DNA of 64,000 nt, taken from Cardiocondyla obscurior. Lineage: Eukaryota > Arthropoda > Insecta > Hymenoptera > Formicidae. The position numbers and the translations under genes are program-made. Location of the stretch: assembly GCF_019399895.1 (NCBI RefSeq), contig NC_091884.1, positions 3,040,501 through 3,104,500 of the forward strand, in the 5' to 3' direction. This document shows, one piece after another, positions 10,001-20,555 of this stretch (its first letter is position 1; every line of letters begins with the position of its first letter). The notes under the pieces are model-generated. The model was not told where the DNA came from and did no database searches. It saw only the letters and a list, made by a program, of their open reading frames with translations.

Positions 10001-11201
10001 ATGGCTGAAATATTAACCATTGAAGGTGCGCCAATCTTTGACAGTAGTATTGTAAAAATTGAAACTCATACATACGATCCATATGCTAACACTACGTTTG
10101 GATATAGTGATGAGATAAGAATACCTATACAACATCAAGATTTATACACATTGCCATGTGAAAGCTATATTTACGTTGAAGAACAATTGCAGATAAAAAA
10201 ACCTAATGATACATTTACGGCTACACTTGGAAATAATTGTGTGGCGTTTATGTTCGATGAACTTTGTTACGAACTCAATGGTGTTGAAATTGATCGCAAC
10301 AGAAATGTCGGAATTACAAGCTCTCTAAAGAATTATGTATCACTCACGTTTGATAGTGCTATGCTGATGCAAAATGCTGGATGGGATGGCCCAACACCTA
10401 AATCTGGATTCTTTAATTTTTGCGTACCCCTTCGCGCATTATTGGGCTTCTGTGAAGATTATAAACGTGTGGTTATCAACGCTCGCCACGAATTAATTTT
10501 GATACGTGCCCGCAATGACAATAATTCAATAAAAGGAAATTCTGAGCTTGAGCTTGTAATTGAGTTACATAAAGTACAGTGGCGGATGCCTCATGTTACA
10601 TTAAATGATGTCAATTAACTATCGTTACTGCGAGCTTTGGACCGTGGACAATATTTAAGTATGAGTATCCGCCCGTGGGACTTATATGAATATCCTCTTT
10701 TGCAGAGTACAACAAAACATTCATGGGCAGTTAAAGCTGCAACGCAACTTGAAAAGCCTCGATATGTTATCTTTGCTTTGCAGACTGGTCGTAAGAATGT
10801 TATGTCAAAAGGATCATCTATCTTCGATGACTGTACACTAACGAACGTGAAACTGTATCTCAATTCTGAATTTTATCCATATGATGATTTAAACTTAGAT
10901 TTGAACAAAAAACAGATATGCAATTCTGTATGATATGTATACACGTATTTGCAAAGCTTATTATGGATGCAATTGTTATGAGGCATTTTGCAGTGTAACA
11001 ACGTTTCTATCTTATGGACCATTTGTCGTTATTGATTGCTCTCGACAAAATGAGTCAATAAAAAGTGCCATTGTGGATGTGCGACTAGAATTTGAGTGTA
11101 AAGAAAATGTGCCTGCGAATACTACCGCATACTGTCTCATTTTACATGATCGTGTTGTCGAATATTGCCCTCTGTCCAACGTTGTGCGCAAGATCATGTA
11201 A
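10001..11201 (+). pseudogene. Polinton major capsid protein, pseudogene
   Basis: Close homologue of the capsid gene at 42160-43361. The usual start is the ATG at 10001 (MAEIL), one base after the small ORF. The protein is expected to be a double jelly-roll major capsid protein; that assignment rests on its place in the Polinton gene set, not on a motif I can see. Two lesions are visible: an in-frame TAA at 10616-10618 where Polinton B has Lys, and a frameshift in the A-run near 10910. After each lesion the homology resumes. Confidence 0.8.
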
Positions 11202-11256
11202 AATATATCAGTCAGCAGTTATTGTGGTATAAAGAGTGAGAATTTCATCAGTATCG

Positions 11257-11330
11257 TTCATATGCGTTTCCCGCTCACGTTCATACGCGTTTCCAGCTCA
11301 CGTTTATACGCGTTTCAAGCTCACGTTCAT
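11257..11330 (+). repeat. 24-bp tandem repeat, three copies
   Basis: Three copies of TTCATACGCGTTTCCAGCTCACG (with changes) sit just before the ATG of the next gene, in its 5' leader. Confidence 0.85.
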
Positions 11331-11331
11331 C

Positions 11332-11883
11332 ATGATTGTACCAACGTTTGTTGATCTGCAAGAATTCCATGTTGAACAGAAATTTGCTGTGAAAGAAGTA
11401 GCTGTGCTAAGAAGAGGTACTATTCTCGCTCACTACATTTTTGAGAGTCCTGTACCGTGGAAGCTTCTCACGAAATCTGATAAATCATGCATTTCGTGGC
11501 TAATAAAAAATCATCATGGGTTGTCTTGGAAGAATGGAATCGTCCCATATCATCTTGCGAAGACTCTGATTACAACAGCCATAACTGATACGTGAAGCGA
11601 TGACAATGATAGCTGTAATGCGTTATCACATCAGATATACGTCAAAGGACATGAAAAACGTGGATGGTTAATGGATTTGCTCGACTCTGATTTTGACAGA
11701 AACTACACCATTGAAACCATAAACGCTGATTACGATGACATCGAATCTTTAACCATTTTAGATAGTATTAACACAGTACGGTGCGGCCATCATGTTACAC
11801 ATTGTGCGATGCAAAATGTATTTAAACTGTACAATTGGTGGTCACAGCATCAGAGAGAGTTGCATAAATTACATAACTACTAA
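11332..11883 (+). pseudogene. Polinton capsid-linked conserved gene, broken copy
   Basis: Homologue of the intact gene at 41558-42073: start MIVPTFVDLQ, a central NHHGLSW motif, then IETINADYDD and a C-terminal FKLYNWW. An in-frame TGA at 11593-11595 interrupts it, and the frame then continues to a stop at 11883. It lies directly downstream of capsid, as in Polinton B. The early D and the HH motif could fit an RNase H-like nuclease fold, but that is a guess. Confidence 0.7.
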
Positions 11884-12815
11884 CATATATTATTGTTTTT
11901 TACTATATACTACCATATATTATTGTTTTTACTATATACTAGCCATTGTGGAGAGATTAAACTGATATATATTAACCATTGTAATATGATTCCTTTTTTT
12001 AAAATATATATATAACATTTATATCACATTTGATAGTTCTTTTATTCTGTTATGTCTCCAACTCCGCGTCTCTTTTTTTCGACATATATTAAAATTTTAA
12101 TTAAGGGGAAGGTAGACCGTAGTTTATTGTAACACAAAAAAAAGAACTTCACAGCCTCTCAGAAGACAATTCATAAAACACTAACATATTCCGGGACAAG
12201 TTGTTGCGTGAAAGCATAAAAAACATGCAACAAATTGTAAACGGGCGCCAACGAAAATCAGACAAAGAATTTGTCTAGACATAATACAAAAAAAATCAAA
12301 ACCTAAGGGGCTCATAAATATTTCAACTCTGATAACCTGTCCGTCACAGAAAAAGAAAAAATAACTTTTTCTTAAAATTGTAATTGCGCATAGATCCTGA
12401 GCTTTAGAAAAACCAAGGGCGCGAGAGGCCCGTAATTACCGGAGTATGTGGTGCAGACAAAAGCAATAAAGTCAGGTAACTATACGTCATACGGAAGGTA
12501 GAAGGTCCCCCACCATCCCTCGATGGAAATGATAGTAAAATTCTGGAAGGCTCGGAAGGGATAACTCGTTGAAGCGGGGGTGCTTCGTAGGCATATTATT
12601 TTCTTAAAACCAATGGATTTCGGGAACTCCTCACCAAAATCTAGAAACTAAGGGCGAAAACTTAGAAGTTTAAGAAATAGAGAAGGGATGAGTTGCGAAT
12701 GCCCAATAATTTTAAGATAGGAAAAGTGGAAAAACAAGCTCCGCAAATGAAAGATTAGAATTTCAGAAAAGTGAAAATTCGGGAATAGTCCTCCCCTTTT
12801 TTGAGCTTATAAAAT

Positions 12816-12850
12816 CTTGTGTTTTGGCGGAGCACGCTCTCTTGCATCTC
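12816..12850 (+). promoter_or_regulatory. TATA box and start region of the LTR gene
   Basis: TTATAAAATC near 12815 is followed about 30 bases later by a pyrimidine-rich initiator area (CTCTCTTGCATCTCAG). The other LTR copy has TTATTAAACC and ATTCAGTC at the same relative place (about 21333 and 21364), about 120-160 bases before the splice donor. Confidence 0.55.
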
Positions 12851-12950
12851 AGCTACAGCCGGTAAAGTTTATTTAAAATCGACGTGAGTGTCAGACAGTG
12901 CAAGACGAAGCATCTAGTGCAGAAGAAGCATTTAGAAGATCGCCTGAAAA

Positions 12951-13390
12951 GTAAGTCTCAACGTTTCATAATGTATTCCCGCGAAAATCGATTCCACTAA
13001 ATGTACTATTTAAACCAATCGTTCTTTAATTGCAATCAAAGAGAGAAGGGAATGTCCGAGTCGGAGTTCCGAGGTTTTAATTCTGTTCGTTTGTTCCTGT
13101 GATCTATCAAATGTGTGAGAATGCCTGCTTCCGGATATCGGCCAGGATACGCTGTCGAATAACCAGCAATTTTCGGTGGTTTACGCCGCGAAATACTGCT
13201 GGAAGTTTGGCGACTATCCACGGCTAAAGAATCAGCAAGCGATTCTCGCCAAAGATAGATTACGTGAATTCATTCATCGACGAGTCAAAGGCTTCGGAAA
13301 TCGTCGGTGACGAGTCTCCTTCGCTCCATTCTTTGTTTAACCTTGCAAAATTCTGTTGAATCAAATTAAAAATAAAATTATAAATTTTAG
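12951..13390 (+). other. Intron of LTR gene; splicing creates the ATG
   Basis: Donor GAAAA|GTAAGTCTCA at 12950/12951; acceptor TTTTAG|TGGAATC at 13390/13391. The last exon-1 base A joins TG to give AAAATGGAATC, an ATG in good context. The same structure is present in the second LTR (21489/21490 and 21896/21897). Inferred from sequence only. Confidence 0.75.
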
Positions 13391-14229
13391 TGGAATCTTT
13401 TAATAAGAAAACTCTCAAAAAAAGCCGGGCGCGAAAGAATAAACAGATCAAGAATCTAAGGGAGCTGGTCCGCCGCTTCTTTATCCAGTACTTGCTCGCG
13501 GCGGCACCAAGCGAAGAGGTGTTCGTTTCTCCTGCGCGCAACAAAGAGAGACCGTGGTCCCCTCGTCCGGGCCCTCCGCCACCGTCACCTGTCCACGGAG
13601 ACCCGGAACCCTTGTACGGATATATCCCGCAAGAGGAGATCCCAAGCGTCCCATGCGAAAATTCGGCCGCCGATATCAACCTCTCGAGCCAGTCCACGGA
13701 GCCGGGATCGGAACAATTCCGCCCCACGACTCCATCGTACACTTCGATTTCGTCCCTTATCTCCGAACCACGTTTTCCCGGAGGTGAGCCAAGAGCCTGT
13801 TCCTCTCCTCTCTCACCACCTCCTTTTCCGTCTGAACCTGAGGAAGCCGACTCTCTGGGCGAAGATGAATCCATCTCTCTCCCAGAAGTAGACTTCCCCG
13901 ATCAACCTCCATCTCCCGTCCCGAGTATCGAGGTTCTCGAGGAGCATCCGGAACCGAGAGAGGTTATAGACCCTCTCCTGGAGCTCCTTTTCAGGTCCTG
14001 TACTCCGTGGACAGATCCTGTTCCGGAAAGGGCCTTCTCCATCGGCCCTAACCACTTTGAGCCGGAAGAGATCAGGAGGCAGGCAGCTCGGTCTGCTTCT
14101 GATTCTTATTTCTTTATTTATTATCCCGGGGTGGAATTTCCTTTCCTGGCCCCGATGCGATTTATCGATCTAGTATTTCCGAGATTCACAGCGAGGGTGG
14201 TGGAAATAGAAGAAATTACCTTGGACTAA
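13391..14229 (+). CDS. LTR-encoded protein of unknown function (copy A)
   Basis: About 280 residues, read from the splice-made ATG (M-ESFNKK). The N-terminus is strongly basic (residues 1-25, K/R-rich, SRAR motif) and runs into a helical segment ending LLAAAP. The middle (about 50-180) is Pro/Ser/Glu-rich and variable. The C-terminal 100 residues are the best conserved part (CTPWTDPVPERA, EEIRR, YYPGVE.PFLAP, FPR.TAR). It is more GC-rich than its surroundings. No known family is recognised. Comparison with 21897-22714 shows mostly synonymous differences in the C-terminal part, so the gene was selected while the element was active. It could be a regulatory or accessory protein; I cannot say which. 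Confidence 0.7.
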
Positions 14230-14794
14230 CTCATACAAATACACACACACACACACACATACACATTTTGTAAATACTCTCGTCTTCCGCTATGTTAAAT
14301 TTACACTTATTTATCCGACTACAACCTTTCTTATACTATTTGATTTTTACTGCAAAGACATTAACTTTATTTTTATATTTTAAACGATCCAACTAAATTT
14401 TCTAAATTGTTAATTCTGCCGTTTATCGTTCAATTTTTATTTGTAATTTAAATCATTATGTTTAGTATTAAAATTGTTAATTTTGCGTTATTGAAATTAT
14501 GAGTTAATTATTTCATAATTACCCTGAAAAATCCTCCAAAAGCGAACAATCACGCCTGGTTCTATCCCAGAGAATAAGGATTCATTTTTTTTCTCTAAAA
14601 AAGAACCACTTACGCGCTCAATCTGAATCTGAAATATTAAAATAAATAATCTGCGCGTAAAATTGCGTGGATTCGAATCTCAAATCCCACGTAAATTCGG
14701 TGGTACGTCATTTTCCTACTTTACCCACAAATTCCATTCCCGAAGATTCCTTCCAATTAATCAATTAAATAAAAATAATCTTCTTGACGTAACA
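14230..14794 (+). other. 3' part of LTR A: CA microsatellite and poly(A) signal candidates
   Basis: A (CA)n tract lies at 14241-14263. AT-rich sequence follows with AATAAA near 14641 (TTAAAATAAATAATC), a plausible polyadenylation signal downstream of the ORF. No further ORF. Confidence 0.5.
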
Positions 14795-15047
14795 ATTCCC
14801 ATTCTGATTTCCAGACATTGTAACCGTTCCCACGATTTTTTATAACATACTTGCAATCAATCTTTCTGTTTTGTTACACGGAGGTGCGTAACAGTTCTTC
14901 TTTGAACGTTCACATTACCTGCGTGTGTGATACGTTTTACTTCTATTACCTTTTACGTTGTACTATGATTCAAACACCCCCCACTACATTTTTTTTATGG
15001 AACGCTTTTGTGTTCTCTAGCTCACGACTAGTAGTACATCGTTGGTT

Positions 15048-15451
15048 ATGGATCCATACAGTTCGGTAATTCGCGCTCGTCGTTTTTAGTGTCATACAGT
15101 TCGCATTAATTGTGTATACAATTTTTGACGTGAAAAACCATTTTTCAGCATTCCGAATGTGAAAGCTTGTCTCGCTCATCATCACCACCACTCGAGAGCC
15201 CTGCATCACTTCCGCTAGAGGAGAGAAGTGTAATACGTTGCGAATCACCACGCTCATTATCATTTGAGAGTCCTGCCTCACCTCCACTAGAGGAGCAAGG
15301 AATATGGCCGCGGACGCCTCCTGGTTCACCTCCTCCTCTTCTTGAGGAGAGATGTGAACGTCAGACGCCTCCAGGGTCCCCTCCTCCTCTTGAGGAGACG
15401 AGCGTTGAATCTCGTTCATCGTTTAGTTCCACCTCTTCTCTCTGGAGTTAA
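15048..15451 (+). CDS. Polinton A small Ser/Pro/Glu-rich protein, spliced
   Basis: Proposed exon 1 is 15048-15065 (ATGGATCCATACAGTTCG) with donor TTCG|GTAATT. Proposed exon 2 starts at 15149 after the acceptor TTTTTCAG and runs to TAA at 15451. The reading frame is kept (phase 0). The protein is built of imperfect repeats of SPPLEE/GSPPPLEE type, with no membrane segment and no known domain. It lies in the terminal, fast-evolving part of Polinton A. The exon 1 assignment is tentative; exon 2 is open but has no ATG of its own. Confidence 0.45.
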
Positions 15452-15478
15452 AGAGAAGAAGAGAGTGAACTACGTGCG

Positions 15479-15751
15479 ATGAATGGTGACTGGTGGTTGC
15501 ACGATCCAGTAGAAGACTCAGAATGCACAACTGTAGAAAATTCTGATGATGATGATGATAACGCCGGTTCTCTCGCGAAAAAGTTCAAATTATATGTTGA
15601 TTCCGATGAAAGCACCGAATTAGAAGAAGACTATTTGTTTAAAACGGGGCAGACTGCATTAAATGTGAGTGCGTGTGTGTACGTGTGTATGATAAGATGC
15701 ATCGCTTTCGCATCTTCTCATACAAACATTTTTTTTAATAATTTGCAGTGA
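15479..15751 (+). CDS. Polinton A small acidic protein
   Basis: Starts at ATG 15479 (MNGDWWLHD) with an acidic stretch (five consecutive Asp near residue 24, then ESTELEEDY). A good donor (AAAT|GTGAGTGC) at 15665 and acceptor (TTTGCAG) ending at 15748 would join to an immediate TGA, giving 62 residues. If the 84-base intron is retained the frame stays open to the same stop, giving 90 residues. No family recognised. It resembles, only in acidity and position near the terminal repeat, the protein at 54005-54400 of Polinton B. Confidence 0.45.
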   Translation: MNGDWWLHDPVEDSECTTVENSDDDDDNAGSLAKKFKLYVDSDESTELEEDYLFKTGQTALNVSACVYVCMIRCIAFASSHTNIFFNNLQ

Positions 15752-15954
15752 AGAAAAGGAGGTGAGAGAAGGTAGAAGGAAAGAGGAGGAGAAAGTGGAG
15801 AAGAGGAAGAGAGGAGGAGGAGACTGTATATAAAAAGTAATATTAAAAATTGAATAAATGTATGCATGCGTGTGTGTGAGAACGCGTGTCAGGAGATATG
15901 AAGTGTCAACGCCTGATCCGCGATCTGATACTTCTTATCTCCTCACACGTGTTC

Positions 15955-16031
15955 GTCAGTACGTGTCGAGACCGCGTTTTTGTCAGTACGTTTTGAGACC
16001 GCGATTTTTTGTCAGTACGCGTTGAGACCGC
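15955..16031 (+). repeat. Tandem repeat, three copies
   Basis: Three copies of GTCAGTACGTGTCGAGACCGCG with small changes and T-rich spacers, in the non-coding end of Polinton A. Confidence 0.9.
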
Positions 16032-16397
16032 GTAAGAGTAGCATTCGCGATTTTATTTTTCATGTCGTCAATATTCATTTGCGGTGGAGTTTTTAGTGCG
16101 GTACAGCCGCTTCACGGCGAGTCCCACACTACCCAGAAAAATCGGGCTCTGGGTGTGCGTAAGTTGCAAAAAAAAAAAAAAAATTGTGAGATGAATAACA
16201 CTCGCAGTGACGTGCGATGTGTTATCTTCTTCTCACAGCATTCCATGCAGTTCATCGCCACATTTTTTACCTTCAAGATGATAACGTTCGCGTAACTCGA
16301 CACGTACGTGGAGAACGTATGACGCATTGCATCTGACGCATTGTTACCCCTTTCCCTTCTCTCCTGGTAACACAAACGTGGGGTGCTTCCTCCCCTC

Positions 16398-16455
16398 ATG
16401 ATAACAGGTGCACTGATAACAGGTGCACCGATAACAAGTGCACTGACAACACGGT
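16398..16455 (+). repeat. 15-bp tandem repeat near Polinton A tip
   Basis: Four copies of ATAACAGGTGCACTG-type units, just inside the terminal repeat tip. Confidence 0.85.
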
Positions 16456-16469
16456 TTTCCCTCCGATCC

Positions 16470-16518
16470 CGCGCCCCCCTCGGCGCTCCCGGAGTAGAAC
16501 CCGTGTTTATTTGCTACT
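16470..16518. repeat. Terminal inverted repeat tip of Polinton A
   Basis: GAACCCGTGTTTAT followed by TTGCTACT matches the right tip of Polinton B (GAACCCGTGTTTATTCCCTACT at 56515-56536), including the preceding CGCTCC block. This fixes the right end of Polinton A at 16518. Confidence 0.8.
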
Positions 16519-16809
16519 GATGGGCTCGGTTGGGAAATCTTGCGCGATAAATATGGGCTGCTTCTAACGCGTTTTCGTGAGCCATCCTCTAACAGATTAA
16601 CATATCTGTGTACTCACAAGCCGTAAACCGCATTTTTCAATATTAAATTAAAGGCACAATGTCTTGCAACACGTTCGCACAACGAAGCACTCGAGTATTA
16701 AAAGAAACAGCAATTTAAAGTTATAAATACTGTCTGTAATGCTTTTGTAACAAAGCGCCTAATATCATAACTAATAATTTTAATACCGGTCGGTAAATAC
16801 ATTTAACTT

Positions 16810-17063
16810 TTGCGAGTGGTCAATTATATACGAAAAAATGAAAATCTAAACAAAAATTATACAAAAGAACGAAATAAATTTTTGTTAATGAGAATGGCTA
16901 CAATCGCGTGCAGAGTGTGTGCAAAAGCTGAAAAAAGGTTTGAGTTCTTGAGTGCAAAAAGTCTGGTAGAGCACTTGGACGAAAGGATCCTGGAGGTTGA
17001 AATTATTTGGAGATGCCGTAAATGCAAAAAGTTGTATTAGCGCTTACATGGAATGCAGTGTCA
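16810..17063 (+). pseudogene. Zinc-finger ORF fragment
   Basis: A short frame with two Cys pairs (CRVCAK near 16906 and CRKCKK near 17020), then TAG at 17038 and, in the same frame, LHGMQCHYC. The C-x2-C...C-x2-C...H...C-x2-C layout looks like the zinc-finger N-terminus of a retrotransposon or domesticated protein, cut by an LTR that starts at 17068. I cannot name the family. No intact gene. Confidence 0.4.
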
Positions 17064-17067
17064 CTAC

Positions 17068-17800
17068 TGTAACGAGGTCTGTTTTACCTCGCGGTTTTTT
17101 GTGTCGGATTACTAACCTAATTATGTACCGACTCGCGAAAAATTTGGCGGTACCGGCGAGTAACAAGCCATCGGCGCGGTTGGCCTGGTAACGGGTCTGT
17201 TTGCGGGATTCGGGACAGTCTCATGAAGGCCAGAGACCGTAAGCCATTAATTTTCCTCCCGTGGAAAAATAAGTGCACGACGACAAGGACGTGCGCGAAG
17301 CCGACACCTGCACCGAAGAATATCATCGAATTTCCGCCCACGAGGGAAAATCCATTAATTTTCCGTCCACACGGATTTTCGCCGATCTATCGATTTTCCG
17401 CTCGGCGGGATCGATCATGTCGAGGGAACGTGACCAATGAGTGCCGTACCGTAAGTGCCCGTTCTGTGACGAAGGGCCAGAATTTTCTCAATCACAGTAA
17501 TAATTCATTTTCAAACACAGGTTCCAACCAGGGGTTGGACTCGGACCGGACGAGAAAACTCGGAAACAGGTAAGCGTGCGAGCTGCACGCATCCAGCACG
17601 CGATTGCGCCGTGAGATCATACCGGCACGAGGACCGCAACGCGCAGAGTTGCTGACGGCGACGACGGTCATCGCCGCGCCGTGGGATCATACTGGGAATA
17701 TCCTGGTGCTTGGAGCCATCGGGGGAAAGTTGCTAGACGTCGAGGGGACGTCGCGTCCCAATGTTCACCGCGTGGAAGCAGCGTGCGGCGAGTACATTAA
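17068..17800 (+). mobile_element. Truncated LTR, relative of 8556-9841
   Basis: Starts TGTAACGAGG and follows the 8556 LTR through blocks CTCGCGG...GTCGGATTA, CGGCGCGGTTGGCCTGG, GACGAAGGGCCAG and GTGCGGCGAGTA. It stops at about 17800, where the HARBI1-like element begins. The GTAAGTGCC donor-like site is at about 17450. Confidence 0.75.
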
Positions 17801-18063
17801 GGCCGGAATCCATAAACGTTACTCGAGTTTCAAGATGAACTTAAGTTAGTTCTCAAGACTGCGAACGTTTTATAAACATTACTTGAGACCAATTTTCAAG
17901 ATGGAACTTAAGCTACAGCTCACTCAAAAAAATATTATCTTTAAAATATTATCTTTATTATTAGATAAAAGTTAATGCTTAAGTCACATCTCAAAGCCTT
18001 CCAAGGCCGTCTTACTCAAGTCTACTAAATCGATGACTTAAGATTGAAATAAAAGGTTATGTT

Positions 18064-18450
18064 ATACTTACCTTATAGCATCCGCAAGCGGTAGTTGTTC
18101 TGGCAAATTGACGTCCACGCAAGCGAGATTCTTCGGCATCTTGGTAAGTTTATTAAATATCTACCCGAAATGAAAAATGAACGTTAGTAATTATGTTTCT
18201 TTAGATAATAATACATTAATTTTCTTTTTTCCAGATTGACTGCAGTTTTACATTGGTAACACGAGGGAAGTGTCTTTGCATTCCTTTCGACAAATTTGTG
18301 ATACTCACCTTATATCAGCTTCCGCAAGCAGTAGCTGTTTTGGCAAATTGACGTCCACGCGAGAGAGATTCTTCGGCATCTTGGTAAGTTTATTAAATCT
18401 ACCTGAAATAAAAAACGCATGAATAGAAAATAAACTTAAGTAATTATGTT
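18064..18450 (+). repeat. Direct duplication of ~130 bp
   Basis: Segments at 18064-18200 and 18298-18440 share CCGCAAGC, GGCAAATTGACGTCCACGC, GAGATTCTTCGGCATCTTGGTAAGTTTATTAAAT and AATTATGTTTCTT. It is in the 5' leader of the transposase gene and includes a splice-donor-like GGTAAGTTT in each copy. Confidence 0.85.
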
Positions 18451-18478
18451 TCTTGTTACATAGATATATAAGGACAGC

Positions 18479-19870
18479 ATGATAGAATGCGGCATACTGG
18501 ACGTATTCAACATTAATTTAAGAGATGATTCGTCTTCAGACGAAGATAATAATATTAATATTATTAGACAAAAACGGTACGTGCGGGATGCAATAAACCC
18601 ATTTACAAATTATCGTGAACATGAATTCCATATGAGGTATAGATTTTCTAAGCATGCTGTAATGTACGGACTATTACCATTAGTCTAAAATACTTTAATA
18701 AAAACAGATAACCGAGGTCTTCCAATTGAACCAGTTCTTCAGTTGTTGATAACTTTAAGATTTTATGCCACCGCTAGTTTCCAAGTACGCCAAATTTATT
18801 TTTTATTTTACATTATGTTTAATTTCAAATAGAAGATATTAATAATTTTTTTACTTTATGATTTAGAAAGTAAATGGAGATTTAATGACTTTACCGCAAT
18901 CTACTATCAGTAGAATAGTATTTAGAGTTACAGCTATTTTGGCAACATATCTAAATACCTATGTTACATTTCCTACGAACGAAAGGACTGTACAGGAAAA
19001 TCGTAGATTATTTACAGAAATGGGATACGGACACGGAGGGATTGGACTTCCTGGTATTGAAGGAGCAATTGATTGTACTCATATAAGATTACTTGGCTGT
19101 AATTTGCGAGGACTTGGTGAGACATATCGTAACAGAAAGGGATATTTTTCTTTAAATGTCCAAGTTCGTTTCTATATGAAATAAAAGAATGATGTATTTA
19201 AGTATATGTATTTATTTTTAATTCTAATATATTTTTTCTTAAGGCTATTGTAGGACCTCAAATAAAATTCTTAGATCTTGTTCCCGAATGGCCAGGAAGC
19301 CAACATGATAGTAGAATTTTACAAAATTCTCAGGTTTTTATGCGATTCCAACAACACGAGCTAACATGAATGTTAATTGGAGACGCTGGTTATCCTGCTC
19401 TTACATTTCTTTTAACTTTATTTAGAAATCCTCGAAACAAAGAAGAACAAAGGTAAGGTAAACAGAATGTAATAAATTTTAAGATTTTTTATTGTTTACG
19501 ATTTTTTTTATTTACTGTCGACATTAATGTATAATAAATGTAAAATATATATTTGATACTAAAAACTTTTTACAGGTATAATGAAATTCATTCGCGAACC
19601 CGGATGGTTGTTGAAAGAACATTTGGAGTATGAAAAAGACGTTTTCCTTACTTATCGAGAGGATTGTCTTTAAAAATAATTACATGTACGGGAGTGATTT
19701 CGGCTTGTGCAGTTTTGCACAATTTATCATTGAATTTTAAAAATATTCTCCCAGAAGAGCCAGAAACAGAAGGAATAAATGATAATGAACATCTTCAAAA
19801 CGAACCTCATTGGCAACCTGGAGATGGGTTCATAGTTAGACAGAATGTAGTGCAAAATTTATTTAATTAA
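18479..19870 (+). pseudogene. HARBI1-like (PIF/Harbinger) transposase, three introns, broken
   Basis: A DDE nuclease that would cut and paste the transposon. Introns 18785-18866, 19164-19243 and 19453-19575 all have GT..AG ends and restore the frame. Catalytic residues are seen as IDCTH (first D), GDAGYP (second D) and VVERTFG (E); the family motif WPGSQHDSRI is present. Three in-frame stops kill it: TAA at 18686, TGA at 19377 and TGA at 19631 (where the family has Trp). The start MIECGI is the first Met after the duplicated leader. The host HARBI1 gene is excluded by the stops. Confidence 0.85.
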
Positions 19871-20354
19871 CGTAAGTTTTAAGTTATATATATAGTTATA
19901 TATTTGGTTAACAATTTATTAAAATGTTATATTTATTATATTTTTTTCTTTTCAAAGAGCATTATTAAAATTATCATCTAAAGTAACATCGTTTACTGTA
20001 ATATTGTTAATAAAAAACATAAAAGTATTTCAAAATACTTTATTTTAGTAATTATACTGTAATTATAATGTAATTATACATTTTATTTATAAAATAATAA
20101 TCTTTGTTTCTTTTTATATATAATATACTTAACATTTACTTATTTTTAAACGAAAATAATAAATTCTTTGTACTTTTATAAACTTTTCTTATCATTAACA
20201 TTTCTTTAAATAAATACAATAAATTTTTTCTATTTTTTTTATCGTATCCTTAACATTTAGTCATCAGAAGTATAGTAATCTTCTCCCCTGAAATTTGAAA
20301 AAAGATTTAAAATATAAAATTATTTATTTTGTTAATTAATAAAGTAATTTATAG
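19871..20354. other. AT-rich spacer between transposase and accessory gene
   Basis: Very AT-rich, with no ORF and no repeat I can define. It separates two convergent genes and presumably holds both poly(A) sites (AATAAA-like strings near 20156-20160 and 20211-20224). Confidence 0.5.
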
Positions 20355-20555
20355 TTACATTTCCTTCTGAGCACGAAACTTTGCTAACTTTAATTTTTGC
20401 TGCAGCTCTTTCTTTTCTAAGATTAACTTTTCTGCTACGCAATCATTAATAAATTTTTCTTTTTCTTTTATTATTTTATTAATTGCTATTTCATGTTTAA
20501 TTTTTATATTTGCTAACTCCATTTCTTTTTCGCATATTAAAGATATTCTTTCACA
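20355..20555 (-). pseudogene. Harbinger accessory protein, C-terminal coiled coil
   Basis: About 65 residues on minus end in QKEM-stop at 20355. Lys/Glu-rich heptads (EKEMELANIKIKHEI, KKELQQKLKLAKF) match the C-terminal coiled coil seen after the Myb/SANT-like DNA-binding domain in the second protein of PIF/Harbinger elements. The DNA-binding part is missing because a Ty3 element is inserted just upstream. Confidence 0.6.

Larger units (their letters stand above)
12048..14794 (+). mobile_element. Solo LTR of 2.7 kb carrying a spliced ORF, TSD ATTC
   Basis: Starts TGTTATGTC and ends GACGTAACA, with identical 4-bp flanks ATTC (12044-12047 and 14795-14798). It matches the second copy at 20628-23257 in termini, in the TATA-like promoter area, in the GAAAA/GTAAGTCTCA splice donor, in the ORF and in the downstream block CTGGTTCTATCCCAG. 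No internal retrotransposon sequence flanks it, so it is a solo LTR of an element whose body is not in this window. Confidence 0.85.
8518..16518 (+). mobile_element. Polinton/Maverick 'A', dissected remnant
   Basis: The right-hand part of a Polinton related to the complete one at 39205-56536 but in the opposite orientation. Matching pieces in order are the penton gene tail (8518-8555), the 47-codon ORF (9856-9999), the major capsid pseudogene (10001-11201), the capsid-linked gene (11332-11883), small terminal genes (15048-15751) and the terminal repeat tip ending GCTACT at 16518. Two solo LTRs (8556-9841 and 12048-14794) are inserted in it. The other end was lost at or beyond the foldback element. 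The six bases after the tip are GATGGG; the partner duplication is not in the window. Confidence 0.85.

Noticed and set aside
13260..13874. Long minus-strand ORF opposite the LTR gene
   Set aside because: Shadow of the GC-rich plus-strand gene. Other minus frames at 13813-14055, 22209-22526 and 22298-22624 are similar shadows; the plus frame is the conserved one.
16062..16399. Overlapping ORFs on both strands near Polinton A tip
   Set aside because: Run through a 15-A tract and repeats; no conservation visible.
18479..19870. Host HARBI1 gene
   Set aside because: Three in-frame stops and transposon context.
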